DNA from: Rhizobium sp. WYCCWR10014
Lineage (GTDB): Bacteria; Pseudomonadota; Alphaproteobacteria; Rhizobiales; Rhizobiaceae
Length of the DNA stretch: 64,000 nt
Direction of reading: 5' to 3'
NCBI RefSeq assembly: GCF_001657485.1
Contig: NZ_LXFU01000041.1
Coordinates: forward strand, 179,604 to 243,603
Under the pieces are notes generated by a model. The model made no database searches. It was not told the origin of the DNA and saw only the letters and a list, made by a program, of their open reading frames with translations. Numbering within the stretch: the stretch's first letter is position 1; every line of letters starts with the position of its first letter. The position numbers were made by a program, and so were the translations under genes. This document shows positions 34,418 through 42,787 of the stretch, in pieces.

Positions 34418-34828
34418 CTATTCACTCGCCCCTGAAATCGCGACGATCTTCTGCACCAGATCGGAGATCGCCTCTTCCAACAGCCGGTTTTTCCTCTCGT
34501 CGCCGAAGTCGGGCACCATCAGCGACAGGTGCCGCAATTTCTCGGAATGGCCGAGGTCCGGCAGCTTGCCTGGATGGGCCGCCTGATAGGCTTCGAGAAA
34601 GCGCTCCTGTTCGGCGGCGCTGAAATGGCAGACGCGGACGATCGTCGCCAGATGGCGCGCCGGCAGCGGCGTTGCATAGGTCGGGCTGGTGATCTGGGTG
34701 ACGAAGCTGCGATGTTTTCCAAGCGCCGTCGCCAGGCGCTGGCGCGTACCGGATGGCCTGTTGTCGATAATCTGCGCCAGAATGGACTTGTAGGCGATAA
34801 TGGCGTCTTCGGTGTCTTCGCGCGCCAT
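34418..34828 (-). CDS. Small uncharacterised protein of the dha operon, possible DNA-binding
   Basis: 136 residues from the ATG at 34828, one base after the Enzyme I stop, with GGAGAATAGG as ribosome site inside the end of that gene. The segment RQRLATALGKHRSFVTQITS (near residues 30-50) resembles a helix-turn-helix of the lambda-repressor class, and ATPLPARHLATIVRVCHFSAAEQERFLEAYQ that follows is the usual extension of such domains. No ligand domain is visible. Its place inside the kinase operon suggests autoregulation or a sensor of PTS phosphorylation. I do not recognise a named family. Confidence 0.8.
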   Translation of the reverse strand: MAREDTEDAIIAYKSILAQIIDNRPSGTRQRLATALGKHRSFVTQITSPTYATPLPARHLATIVRVCHFSAAEQERFLEAYQAAHPGKLPDLGHSEKLRHLSLMVPDFGDERKNRLLEEAISDLVQKIVAISGASE

Positions 34829-34829
34829 C

Positions 34830-36437
34830 CTATTCTCCGGCTGCCCTTGTGCCATCGGCGTTGAGGCCGATGATCGCCGATCTTATCGCGGGACGCCGTG
34901 CCGGCGCCACGGAAAAATGCCGAAGGCCGGCGGCGAGCAGCCCTGGCAGATAGCTGGGATTGCCGGCCATGTCGCCGCAGATGCTGACCGGCTTGCCGGC
35001 GGCAAGCTTCACCGCCTGGGCAAGCAGCCGGAGTACGGCGGGCGCTGCCTTGCCGGCATCGGCCTCGATGTCGTCGCGCGTGGAGGCGGCGAGATATTGG
35101 GTGAGATCGTTGGTTCCGAACGAGAAGAATGCCGCGGACCCGAAGGTGTCGAGCATCAACGCCGCAGCAGGCACCTCCACCATCATGCCGATGGGCGGCA
35201 TTCGGTGGGGCATGGCGCGGCGGCCGAGCTTTTCGGCTTCCTCGCGGAATAGCTCGCGCATCCTGTCGACCTCGTCGGGAAAGGTCACCATCGGCAGCAT
35301 CACCGACAGCCTGCCGAAGACGGCGGCGCGCAGCAGGGCGCGGGCCTGCACGCGGGCGATTTCCGGCTGGGCAAGCAGCAGCCGGATGCCGCGCGGGCCT
35401 GAGGCGGAGAGAGCCGGCAGATCTGCCAGGCCGGCGAGCGGCTTGTCGCCGCCGATATCGAGCATTCTTATGATCACCGGTCTGTCGCCCGCCTGCTCCA
35501 GCACGCGGCGATAGATCGCCAGCTGGCGCTCCTCGTTGGCGGCATCGGCGACCGAAGTGACTGAAAATTCCGAGCGCATCAGGCCGACGCCTGCCGTTGC
35601 CGGATCGAGCGCGTCGATCTCGGCGGGATCGTTGATGTTGATGGAGAGCAGGATCGGCACGCCGTCCGCCGTGCGCGGCTCACTGCCGCTGGTTTGCGTG
35701 TCGCCGGCGGGCATTTGTGCAGGTGCGAGCGGCGGGCTCAGCATGCCGCCCGCCTGCAGGACGACTGCACCGGCGTCGCCGTCCACCCTGACCGGATCTC
35801 CGTCTACGGCCGAAAAGCGGCCTGTGCCGACCACCATCGGCACCGATTTCGCCCGGGCAAGCAGGGCGACATGGCCGGCGGTGCTGCCTGCAAACAGCGC
35901 GATGCCGCCGCCTTTCGACCAGTCATGGGCGAGAAAGCGGCTCGGCTCCATGTCCTTGCCAACGAAGACCGAGCCGGGCGGGAAATCAGCGATCGGGGTG
36001 CCGGCCAAGGCACCGAGCACGCGGTTCTTGATGTCGAGAATATCGACAGCGCGCGCCCGCATCTGTTCCTCGTCGGCTGCTTCGAGTTCGCCGATATAGG
36101 CGTCGAGGGTGGCGACCCAGGCGAAGACGACATTCTCGTCGGCTTGCATGCGTGCGCCGGTCGCTTCCGCGATCGTCGGATCGCGCAGCACCTCGATCTG
36201 GAAATCGATGATATCCCGGCTTTCGGCATCGGTTCCCTCGGCAAGGTGCTCAAGTTCGCCGATCGAGATATCGATCGCCTTCTCCAGCGCGCTGTATCCA
36301 CCGACGGCTCGGGACGCAGGGGCAGCGCCCGGCCGCTCGGCAGCGGAAGGAGCCTTCGGCTCCTCCGCGAGAAAGGCCGGGCCGGATGCGATGCCCGGGG
36401 ATGCGCTCTTCGCTTTCAGTCTAAGCGGTTCGGCCAT
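34830..36437 (-). CDS. Phosphoenolpyruvate-protein phosphotransferase (Enzyme I) of a Dha-specific PTS
   Basis: 535 residues from the ATG at 36437 (GAGGAAAAGAAAC before it), overlapping the HPr gene by 17 bases. All parts of a complete EI are present: the phosphorylated His189 in STAGHVALLAR, and the PEP site GVGLMRSEF, MLDIGGDKPL, MMVEVPAA, FFSFGTNDLTQY and the Cys in SICGDMAGN. It transfers phosphate from PEP to HPr. Length is a little short of E. coli EI (575), mainly in linkers. This is not the GAF-bearing PtsP of the nitrogen PTS. It probably serves only this operon. Confidence 0.95.
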   Translation of the reverse strand: MAEPLRLKAKSASPGIASGPAFLAEEPKAPSAAERPGAAPASRAVGGYSALEKAIDISIGELEHLAEGTDAESRDIIDFQIEVLRDPTIAEATGARMQADENVVFAWVATLDAYIGELEAADEEQMRARAVDILDIKNRVLGALAGTPIADFPPGSVFVGKDMEPSRFLAHDWSKGGGIALFAGSTAGHVALLARAKSVPMVVGTGRFSAVDGDPVRVDGDAGAVVLQAGGMLSPPLAPAQMPAGDTQTSGSEPRTADGVPILLSININDPAEIDALDPATAGVGLMRSEFSVTSVADAANEERQLAIYRRVLEQAGDRPVIIRMLDIGGDKPLAGLADLPALSASGPRGIRLLLAQPEIARVQARALLRAAVFGRLSVMLPMVTFPDEVDRMRELFREEAEKLGRRAMPHRMPPIGMMVEVPAAALMLDTFGSAAFFSFGTNDLTQYLAASTRDDIEADAGKAAPAVLRLLAQAVKLAAGKPVSICGDMAGNPSYLPGLLAAGLRHFSVAPARRPAIRSAIIGLNADGTRAAGE

Positions 36438-36765
36438 GTTTCTTTTCCTCATCGAAGTTGCGCTCGATGAGTTCCTTCAGCGCGCGGATCGCCTCTTCGG
36501 CGAGAATGCCGTCGGCGCGGATCCTGAGGATCGACCCTTTTCGGATTCTCGCGCCCATGATCTTGATGATGCTCTTGCCGTTCAGCCAGACGTCGCTGCC
36601 GTTGACAGCAATCTCAATCGAACAGGGGAAGGACTTGGCAAGCCGCGTGAAGGTGACGGAGGGGCGGGCATGCAGCCCGACACCGTGCTTGACTTCCACC
36701 TCCGTCTGGCAATTCACGTGCAATGGATCGGGTTCCTGTTTTTCACTACGCAATCCTGGTGTCAT
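36421..36765 (-). CDS. HPr-like phosphocarrier protein
   Basis: 114 residues, with an N-terminal extension of about 20 residues compared with usual HPr (85-90). The phosphorylated His32 lies in HGVGLHARPS, and Ser65 in GKSIIKIMGARI is at the position of the regulatory serine. It starts at an ATG overlapping the DhaM stop (TGATG). It should carry phosphate from the Enzyme I encoded directly downstream to DhaM. Confidence 0.95.
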   Translation of the reverse strand: MTPGLRSEKQEPDPLHVNCQTEVEVKHGVGLHARPSVTFTRLAKSFPCSIEIAVNGSDVWLNGKSIIKIMGARIRKGSILRIRADGILAEEAIRALKELIERNFDEEKKHGRTA

Positions 36766-37163
36766 CAGGGGGACAGTTCCTCGGCTGTGGCGACGACCTT
36801 GGCCAGCGACGCGCCCCCCGACGCCTCGGCGGCAGCGATGACGGCGCCTTCGACGAGCGGCGCGTTGCAGATGGAGACGAGGGCCGAGCGGGGAAGGCCC
36901 AGCATTTCGATCGCCATCTCGCTATTGGTTTCGGCGCCGCCGAGATCGACGAAGACGGCGACGCCGGCTTCGGACCAGGCGGCCTCGATCGCTCTCAGGA
37001 TGCCGCCGGCATCGGTCCCGAGTTCGCCATGGACATTGCCGCCTGACCAAGAGAGCGGTACGCTGTCGCCCACCATCTGCCTGACCATGTCGGCGATACC
37101 CCTTGCCACCAGCGGCGAGTGGGAGACGATCACGATACCCACATTTGCGGTCTTTCCATTCAT
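36765..37163 (-). CDS. dhaM: DhaM, EIIA-Man-type phosphodonor of dihydroxyacetone kinase
   Basis: 132 residues, a single EIIA(Man) domain: IVSHSPLVARG with His15 as phosphorylation site, and VFVDLGGAETNSEMAIEML. It hands phosphate to DhaL-bound ADP. In E. coli, DhaM is fused to HPr and a partial EI. Here the three parts are separate overlapping genes in the same order. Its ATG overlaps the dhaL stop by four bases. Confidence 0.93.
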   Translation of the reverse strand: MNGKTANVGIVIVSHSPLVARGIADMVRQMVGDSVPLSWSGGNVHGELGTDAGGILRAIEAAWSEAGVAVFVDLGGAETNSEMAIEMLGLPRSALVSICNAPLVEGAVIAAAEASGGASLAKVVATAEELSP

Positions 37164-37780
37164 TGCGGACGATGCTCCCCGAGATAGCGGCAGATCGCCG
37201 TGGTCAGCAGCGCGCAGCTCGACGCGCCGGGATCGACATGGCCGATCGAGCGGTCACCGAGATAGGCGGCGCGCCCGCGCATTGCCTTCATCGCGGCGGT
37301 TCTGTTGGCCGAGCGTTCGGCCTTGCGGGCGACGTCACCGAGTGGAGACTGCTTCGCCAAGGCGGCATGGACGGGATAGAGCACGTCGAGCAGGGTCTTG
37401 TCGCCGGCATGCGCCCGCCCGCGTCTTGCCACGGCGTCGATCGCCTGTTTCAGCACGAAGGAAAAATCGGCCTTCTCCTCGCTTTTGCGAAGTTCGCGGC
37501 CGATCTCCATCAGCAGCGTGCCATAGAGCGGCCCGGCCGCACCGCCGACATTCATCACCAGCGTCAGGCCGATCTTTTCCATGGCCTCGGGGAAGGGCAG
37601 GCCGGACAGGCTTTCGCCTTCGGCGCTGACTGCCTCGCAGCCGCGCCGCATATTGGTTCCGTGATCGCCATCGCCGATGGCGCGATCGAGCGCGCAGAGG
37701 TGATCGCTGTTTGCCGCGATCGTCGCGCGGCACACCTCGATCAATCCTGCCACAAGCACCGGTTCCGCCCGCACTGTCAT
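37160..37780 (-). CDS. dhaL: Dihydroxyacetone kinase subunit DhaL (PTS type)
   Basis: 206 residues from the ATG at 37780. A GTG six bases further (37774) is better spaced from GGGAGG and may be the true start. The nucleotide site is AIGDGDHGTNMRRG with Asp37 and Asp39 (and Asp32) binding magnesium-ADP. NVGGAAGPLYGTLLM and HAGDKTLLDVL are conserved in DhaL. In PTS-type kinases ADP stays bound and is rephosphorylated by DhaM. The four-base overlap with dhaM supports that partnership. Confidence 0.94.
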   Translation of the reverse strand: MTVRAEPVLVAGLIEVCRATIAANSDHLCALDRAIGDGDHGTNMRRGCEAVSAEGESLSGLPFPEAMEKIGLTLVMNVGGAAGPLYGTLLMEIGRELRKSEEKADFSFVLKQAIDAVARRGRAHAGDKTLLDVLYPVHAALAKQSPLGDVARKAERSANRTAAMKAMRGRAAYLGDRSIGHVDPGASSCALLTTAICRYLGEHRPQ

Positions 37781-37826
37781 CCTCCCTGTCGCCGCGTCTC
37801 CCGCGCAGCTCTCAAACTTCACTCGG

Positions 37827-39470
37827 TCAAGCGAGGCTTGCCGCCACTCCGAACGCGCCGGCAACCGCGACCGCGCCGGGATCGGCGACACCTGCCAGAT
37901 CCCTTTCGCCGACATAGGAGGCGCGTCCGGCTCTCGCCTTCATCATCGTCTTCGTCGACTCGGCACCCGCTGCCGCTGCCTTCGCCGCTGCGATGACATC
38001 GCCGGATGCAAGCGCCTGCAGGGCAGGTGACAACGCATCGACCATCGTCCGGTCGCCGACTCCGGCTCCGCCATAGAACGTCATCCTGTCGAGCCCGGCA
38101 AGAAGGGCTGCTGATATATCGGCTTTGTCAGCCATCGCCTTGGCTGCGGCGGTGAAGAAGATCGACAGCAGCACGCCGCTCGATCCGCCCATGCTGGTGC
38201 CGAGGATGTCACCGAGCGAGGCAAGCGTTGCCGCCGGCCGGTCGAGCGGCAGCGTGTCGAGGCGGGCCAGCACGCTGCGAGCGCCTGTCGCCACCGTCGA
38301 GCCGGTATCACCGTCGCCGACGCGGCCATCCAGCCGGTTGAGTTCGCTTTCCTGGGAGATCAGATGCTCGCAGAGCGCCGTGATCAGGCGCCGGTTGCGG
38401 GCGTCATCTCCGGCCGCGCCATTTGCACCGTTCAAGGCGGCTGATGTTCTTGGTGCGGCGATGATCCTGATCTCGTGGCTTTCGACGGTCGGCATCCAGG
38501 CATGCGGCTCGACCGCCGCCGTCAGCGCCGCCTCGCGAACGCCATCCAGCCGGATCAGCGACAGCGAGAAGCCGTTCATGTTGAGCGCGGTCATCATCGG
38601 CGCGGGGCCGATGATCAGCTTGACGCGATCGGCAAGCGACGAGGACAGCACGGCATTGGCGATGACGGTCATTTCGAGCGGCGGCACGGCGCCGAGATTG
38701 TTGATCAGGAGGGCGTGGCTTCCGCCTTCGCGGAGCGTCGGGGTGAGGCGCGCCACCATGGTGGCGACGATATCGGCGACCGGCTGTAGCGTGATGCGCT
38801 CGACACCCGGTTCGCCATGGATACCGAGGCCGAGTTCGCCTTCGTTCTCGCCGAGACGATCCTCATGCGCCTGGCCGGGCACGCTGCAGGTGGAGAGCGA
38901 CATGCCGAGCGAGACGATGTCGCCGGCTGCGGCGGCGGCATGGCTTGCCACCGTCTTCAGATCCTCGCCCCTTTCGGCGTGATAGCCTGCGATCTTGTGG
39001 ATGAACAGCGTGCCAGCCACGCCGCGCGGCTGGTTGATCTCGGGGATGGCGATGTCGTCGGCGACGATGACCATCTCGACGTCGAAACCTTCGGCGCGCG
39101 CCTTTTCGGCGGCGAGGCCGAAATTCAGGCGGTCGCCGGTATAGTTCTTGACGATCAGCAGGGCGCCCTTCGGGCCTGCCACGACGCGGATCGCCGTCAG
39201 CACGGCATCGACGCTCGGCGAGGCGAAGATTTCGCCGGAGACGGCTGCCGTCAGCATGCCCCTGCCGACGAAGCCGGCATGGGAGGGTTCATGGCCGGCG
39301 CCGCCGCCTGAGATGATCGCCACCTTCGACTTGTCCCAGTCCGCGCGCAGGATCACCTTGATGTCGGGAAAGCTGTCGAGGCGGGCAAGACGGCCGGCAC
39401 CGCTCGTCAGAAGCAGACCGTCCAAGGCTTCGGTGACGATGTTTTCCCTGCGGTTGAAGAAGTGTTTCAT
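37827..39470 (-). CDS. Single-chain dihydroxyacetone kinase (DhaK-DhaL fusion, ATP type)
   Basis: 547 residues. Residues 1-330 are a DhaK domain with IISGGGAGHEPSHAGFVGR and the substrate His218 in GLGIHGEPG. After a linker (about 335-350), residues 355-547 form a DhaL domain with RLDGRVGDGDTGST carrying the magnesium-binding aspartates. This is the layout of ATP-dependent dihydroxyacetone kinases of Citrobacter and eukaryotes. It sits 46 bases before the PTS-type dhaL, so the operon encodes both kinase kinds. The DhaL half is shorter and may prefer another triose or erythrulose. Confidence 0.94.
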   Translation of the reverse strand: MKHFFNRRENIVTEALDGLLLTSGAGRLARLDSFPDIKVILRADWDKSKVAIISGGGAGHEPSHAGFVGRGMLTAAVSGEIFASPSVDAVLTAIRVVAGPKGALLIVKNYTGDRLNFGLAAEKARAEGFDVEMVIVADDIAIPEINQPRGVAGTLFIHKIAGYHAERGEDLKTVASHAAAAAGDIVSLGMSLSTCSVPGQAHEDRLGENEGELGLGIHGEPGVERITLQPVADIVATMVARLTPTLREGGSHALLINNLGAVPPLEMTVIANAVLSSSLADRVKLIIGPAPMMTALNMNGFSLSLIRLDGVREAALTAAVEPHAWMPTVESHEIRIIAAPRTSAALNGANGAAGDDARNRRLITALCEHLISQESELNRLDGRVGDGDTGSTVATGARSVLARLDTLPLDRPAATLASLGDILGTSMGGSSGVLLSIFFTAAAKAMADKADISAALLAGLDRMTFYGGAGVGDRTMVDALSPALQALASGDVIAAAKAAAAGAESTKTMMKARAGRASYVGERDLAGVADPGAVAVAGAFGVAASLA

Positions 39471-39523
39471 CGATTGAGACCCGTCTGTTTGTTTTTCATG
39501 CCATCATCATGTCTGTTTGGCGG

Positions 39524-40531
39524 TCAGGAAAGGCGCTGTCCAGCCGCATCGAAATAAAGCGGATCGCGCAGCGTCAGGCTGATCCGGTCGCCCGGCGCGA
39601 TCGCCAGATATGGATCTGCAAGTGTGACGAGCTTGTGATTGCCAGCCCTGATGTGCAGATGGTTTTGGTCGCCCAAATGTTCGATCCAGTCGATCTCGGC
39701 GTTGGCATCCTTGCCGACAATGATATCGAGATGCTCGGTGCGGGCGCCGACGGTCTTGGTGCCGGCGGGCGGCTGGCCGCCGGGCAGGAGGTCCGCTGGC
39801 AGAAGATTGATATGCGGTTGGCCGAGGCGGGCGGCGACATGCAGGTTGGCGGGATTGCCGTAGATTTCGCGCGGCGTTCCAACCTGCATGAGCCGTCCCT
39901 CGGCGACGATGCCGATGCGGTCGGCCATGGTCATGGCTTCCACCTGGTCGTGAGTGACGTAGAGCAGCGTCGAGCCCAGTTCTTTCTGGATGCGCTTGAG
40001 TTCCAGGCGCAGTTCCGCGCGCAGCTTGGCGTCCAGTGAGGAGAGCGGCTCATCCATCAGATAGATCGCCGGCCGGCGCACCAGTGCCCGGCCAATCGCG
40101 ACACGCTGCATCTCGCCGCCGGAAAGCCTGGTCGAGCGGTTCTCCAGCTTGTGGTCGATCCTGACCATGCGCGCGACCTCGCGGACGCGGCGGTCGATTT
40201 CTTCGGCGCTCAGTTTGCGGACCGGCGCCTTCAGCGGGAAGGCGAGATTCTCGTAAACCGTCATATGCGGATAGAGCGAATATTGCTGGAAGACGAAGGC
40301 GACGTCGCGTTCGGCGGGGGCTTCGGCGGCGACATTGCGGCCGCCGATTTCGATGCGGCCGCTATCGGGCTTTTCGAGACCGGCGATCAGCCGCAGCGTC
40401 GTGGTCTTGCCGGCGCCGGTGGGACCGAGCAGCACGACGAACTCGCCGTCGCGGATCGAAAGATCGAGGTCAGCCAGAGCCTGGGTGTCGCCGAAGCGCT
40501 TGGTGAGGTTCCTGAGGACGACATCAGCCAT
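39524..40531 (-). CDS. Sugar/polyol ABC transporter ATPase with canonical motifs
   Basis: 335 residues, CUT1 (MalK/UgpC) type. Walker A GPTGAGKTT, Q-loop VFQQYSLYPHM, signature LSGGEMQRVAIGRAL, Walker B IYLMDEPLSSLD and H-loop YVTHDQVEA are all intact. A C-terminal regulatory TOBE domain follows (about 235-335). It overlaps the upstream ATPase gene by eight bases, so two different ATPases are made together, as in the rhizobial glycerol importer GlpST. It is followed after 53 bases by the fused kinase gene. Confidence 0.93.
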   Translation of the reverse strand: MADVVLRNLTKRFGDTQALADLDLSIRDGEFVVLLGPTGAGKTTTLRLIAGLEKPDSGRIEIGGRNVAAEAPAERDVAFVFQQYSLYPHMTVYENLAFPLKAPVRKLSAEEIDRRVREVARMVRIDHKLENRSTRLSGGEMQRVAIGRALVRRPAIYLMDEPLSSLDAKLRAELRLELKRIQKELGSTLLYVTHDQVEAMTMADRIGIVAEGRLMQVGTPREIYGNPANLHVAARLGQPHINLLPADLLPGGQPPAGTKTVGARTEHLDIIVGKDANAEIDWIEHLGDQNHLHIRAGNHKLVTLADPYLAIAPGDRISLTLRDPLYFDAAGQRLS

Positions 40532-41621
40532 GCCGGGTCTCCTGATAGAGCGAGGATGGCACCGCGCGGCCGGACGTGCAGTCGAAGAGCGCGAGTTTCG
40601 CCGGATTGAATTCCAGGCCGACCCTCTCGCCGATCTGGAAGCTGCGATTGGCGGGAACGCGGGCCTTGATCAGTCCACCAGGGGTTTCCACAGCCACGAC
40701 CTGGTTGGTGCCGAGATATTCGCTGCCATAGACGGCGCCGCGAAGGGCTGAGGCGTCGTTGAAGCGGATATGCTCCGGCCGCACGCCGAGCGCCAGCTCG
40801 CTTTCGGCCATGTCCTGGTGGATCTCGGGAACGGCGACGTCGACGCCGTCGAGCAGGATGGAGCGGTCGCCGCTTTTCAGGCCCGAGGTGAAGCGCATGA
40901 AGTTCATCGGTGGTGAGCCGATGAAATCGGCGACATACATGGTCGCCGGCTTGGCATAGATCTCCTGCGGCGTGCCGAACTGCTCGATGACGCCATGGTT
41001 CATGACGGCGATCTTGTCGGCCATCGCCATCGCCTCGTGCTGGTCATGGGTGACGTAGACGGTGGTGGCGTGGATGCGGTTGTGCAGCTCGCGAAGTTCG
41101 TGGACCATGATCTCGCGGAACTCGGCGTCGAGCGTGCCGAGCGGCTCGTCCATCAGGAAGCATTTCGGACGCCGGACGATGGCGCGGCCGAGCGCCACGC
41201 GCTGCCGGTCGCCGCCGGCAAGGCCCGATACCGAGCGGTCGAGAATATGGTCGATCTGCAGCAGGCGCGCGGTTTCTTCGACGCGCTGACGGATTTCGGC
41301 CTTAGGCATGCCCTGCGACAGCAGCGGGAAGCCGATATTCTTGCGCACGTTCATATGCGGATAAAGCGCGAAGAGCTGGAAGACGAAGGCGATGTCGCGG
41401 GCGCTGGCACGGTTGAAGGTGACGTCCTCGCCATCGAGATAGATCTTGCCGCTCGACGGCAGCTCGAGGCCGGCGATCATGCGCAGCGTCGTCGTCTTGC
41501 CGCAGCCTGATGGACCGAGCAGCGCCAGGAACTCGCCGTCATGGACGGTGAAGCTCGAATCCTGGACGGCGACGAAGCTGCCGAATTCCTTGCGGAGATT
41601 TTCGATCCTGATATCCGCCAT
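40524..41621 (-). CDS. Sugar/polyol ABC transporter ATPase with altered signature motif
   Basis: 365 residues, CUT1 type. Walker A GPSGCGKTT and H-loop YVTHDQHEA are normal, but the signature reads LAGGDRQRV instead of LSGGQRQRV, and the D-loop region is DEPLGTLDAEF instead of the usual SNLDAK. In a heterodimer with the canonical partner (39524-40531) this would give one weakened ATP site. A TOBE domain is present near residues 240-350. It is the second of two ATPases in the operon. Confidence 0.92.
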   Translation of the reverse strand: MADIRIENLRKEFGSFVAVQDSSFTVHDGEFLALLGPSGCGKTTTLRMIAGLELPSSGKIYLDGEDVTFNRASARDIAFVFQLFALYPHMNVRKNIGFPLLSQGMPKAEIRQRVEETARLLQIDHILDRSVSGLAGGDRQRVALGRAIVRRPKCFLMDEPLGTLDAEFREIMVHELRELHNRIHATTVYVTHDQHEAMAMADKIAVMNHGVIEQFGTPQEIYAKPATMYVADFIGSPPMNFMRFTSGLKSGDRSILLDGVDVAVPEIHQDMAESELALGVRPEHIRFNDASALRGAVYGSEYLGTNQVVAVETPGGLIKARVPANRSFQIGERVGLEFNPAKLALFDCTSGRAVPSSLYQETRHG

Positions 41622-41624
41622 GGT

Positions 41625-41837
41625 TCACTCCGGAAATTTCGAAACGATGATGAACATGACGGTGCCTGCAAGCAGGGTGACCAGCGAATAGGTGTAGAGC
41701 ACCAGCAGGAAGGGCTGGAACAGCATCAGGAAGCCGAGACCGATCAGTACGGTAGCGATGGTCTCCATCGGGCCGCGGCGCAGGAAGAAGGGCCGTTTCG
41801 GGCGGGCAGGGGTGCGTGTCTCGATCAGGTGGCTCAT
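41625..41837 (-). CDS. 70-residue membrane protein of the ABC operon
   Basis: 70 residues: a basic N-terminus (RTPARPKRPFFLRRG), then two hydrophobic segments, TIATVLIGLGFLMLFQPFLLVLY and SLVTLLAGTVMFIIV. It lies between the permease (4-base overlap) and the ATPase gene (3-base gap), so co-translation is certain. The glycerol ABC operon of rhizobia also has a small membrane gene (DUF2160), but I do not see that family's motifs here. It may be an accessory subunit of the importer. Confidence 0.8.
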   Translation of the reverse strand: MSHLIETRTPARPKRPFFLRRGPMETIATVLIGLGFLMLFQPFLLVLYTYSLVTLLAGTVMFIIVSKFPE

Positions 41838-42787
41838 TTGCGGACGGCTCCGAAGGTGATGCCGCGCAGCAGCTGCTTGCGCAAGAGAATGGTGAAGACC
41901 AGGATCGGGATCAGGAAGATCGTCGTGCCGGCGGCGACCGCCGGCCAGTCCTGTCCGCCTTCGCCGATGATCGTCGGGATGAAGGGCGGCGCGGTCTGGG
42001 CTTCACCCGAGGTCAGCAGGGCCGCGAAAGCATATTCGTTCCAGGCGAAGATCAGGCAGAAGATCGCGGTCGCGGCAATGCCCGTCGTTGCCTGCGGCAG
42101 CACGACCTTGCGGAAGGCCTGCAGTCTCGTATAGCCGTCGATCATCGCCGCTTCCTCGTATTCGCGCGGAATTTCGTCGATGAAACCCTTGAGCAGCCAG
42201 ACGGCGAGCGAGACGTTGACGGCGGTGTAGAGCAGGATCATGCCCAAGGCCGTATCCGACAGGCCGAGCTCGCGATACATCAGGTAGATCGGGATGGCGA
42301 CGGCGATCGGCGGCATCATCCGCGTCGACAGAATGAAAAACAGCAGATCGTCGGCGAGCGGCACTTTGAAGCGCGAGAAACCGTAGGCGGCGAGCGTGCC
42401 GAGGAAGACCGCGAGGAAGGTGGAGCCGAAGGCGATCACCAGCGAATTGACGAAGCGCGGCACGAAGTTCGACGGGCCGGCAATCACCATGTTGCGCTTG
42501 CGCGTTACCTCATCGCAGGCGCCGGCCGGCGCCGGCAGCGAGGCGATATAATCCGGCGTCTGCCGCGTGCGGGTGGTGAACAGGTTGCAATAGCCTTCGA
42601 GCGACGGGGTGAAGACGATCTTGGGGGGATAGCTGATCGAATCCGGCGGCGATTTGATGCTGGTCAGGAAGATCCAGACGAGCGGGATGAGGGTGATCAG
42701 CGCATAGAGGACGACGATGGTGCCGGCGATGCGCTTGCTGGATAGGCTCGGTACGACGACCGAATGGGCTGAGTTGGCGGCGCTCAT
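41834..42787 (-). CDS. Sugar/polyol ABC transporter permease (MalG type)
   Basis: 317 residues from the ATG at 42787, which overlaps the stop of the upstream permease (ATGA). Six membrane helices are expected. The cytoplasmic EAA loop is EYEEAAMIDGYTRLQAFRKVVLPQ. A long first periplasmic loop (about residues 60-115) contains a Cys and many charged residues. It pairs with the permease at 42784-43752. Confidence 0.93.
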   Translation of the reverse strand: MSAANSAHSVVVPSLSSKRIAGTIVVLYALITLIPLVWIFLTSIKSPPDSISYPPKIVFTPSLEGYCNLFTTRTRQTPDYIASLPAPAGACDEVTRKRNMVIAGPSNFVPRFVNSLVIAFGSTFLAVFLGTLAAYGFSRFKVPLADDLLFFILSTRMMPPIAVAIPIYLMYRELGLSDTALGMILLYTAVNVSLAVWLLKGFIDEIPREYEEAAMIDGYTRLQAFRKVVLPQATTGIAATAIFCLIFAWNEYAFAALLTSGEAQTAPPFIPTIIGEGGQDWPAVAAGTTIFLIPILVFTILLRKQLLRGITFGAVRK

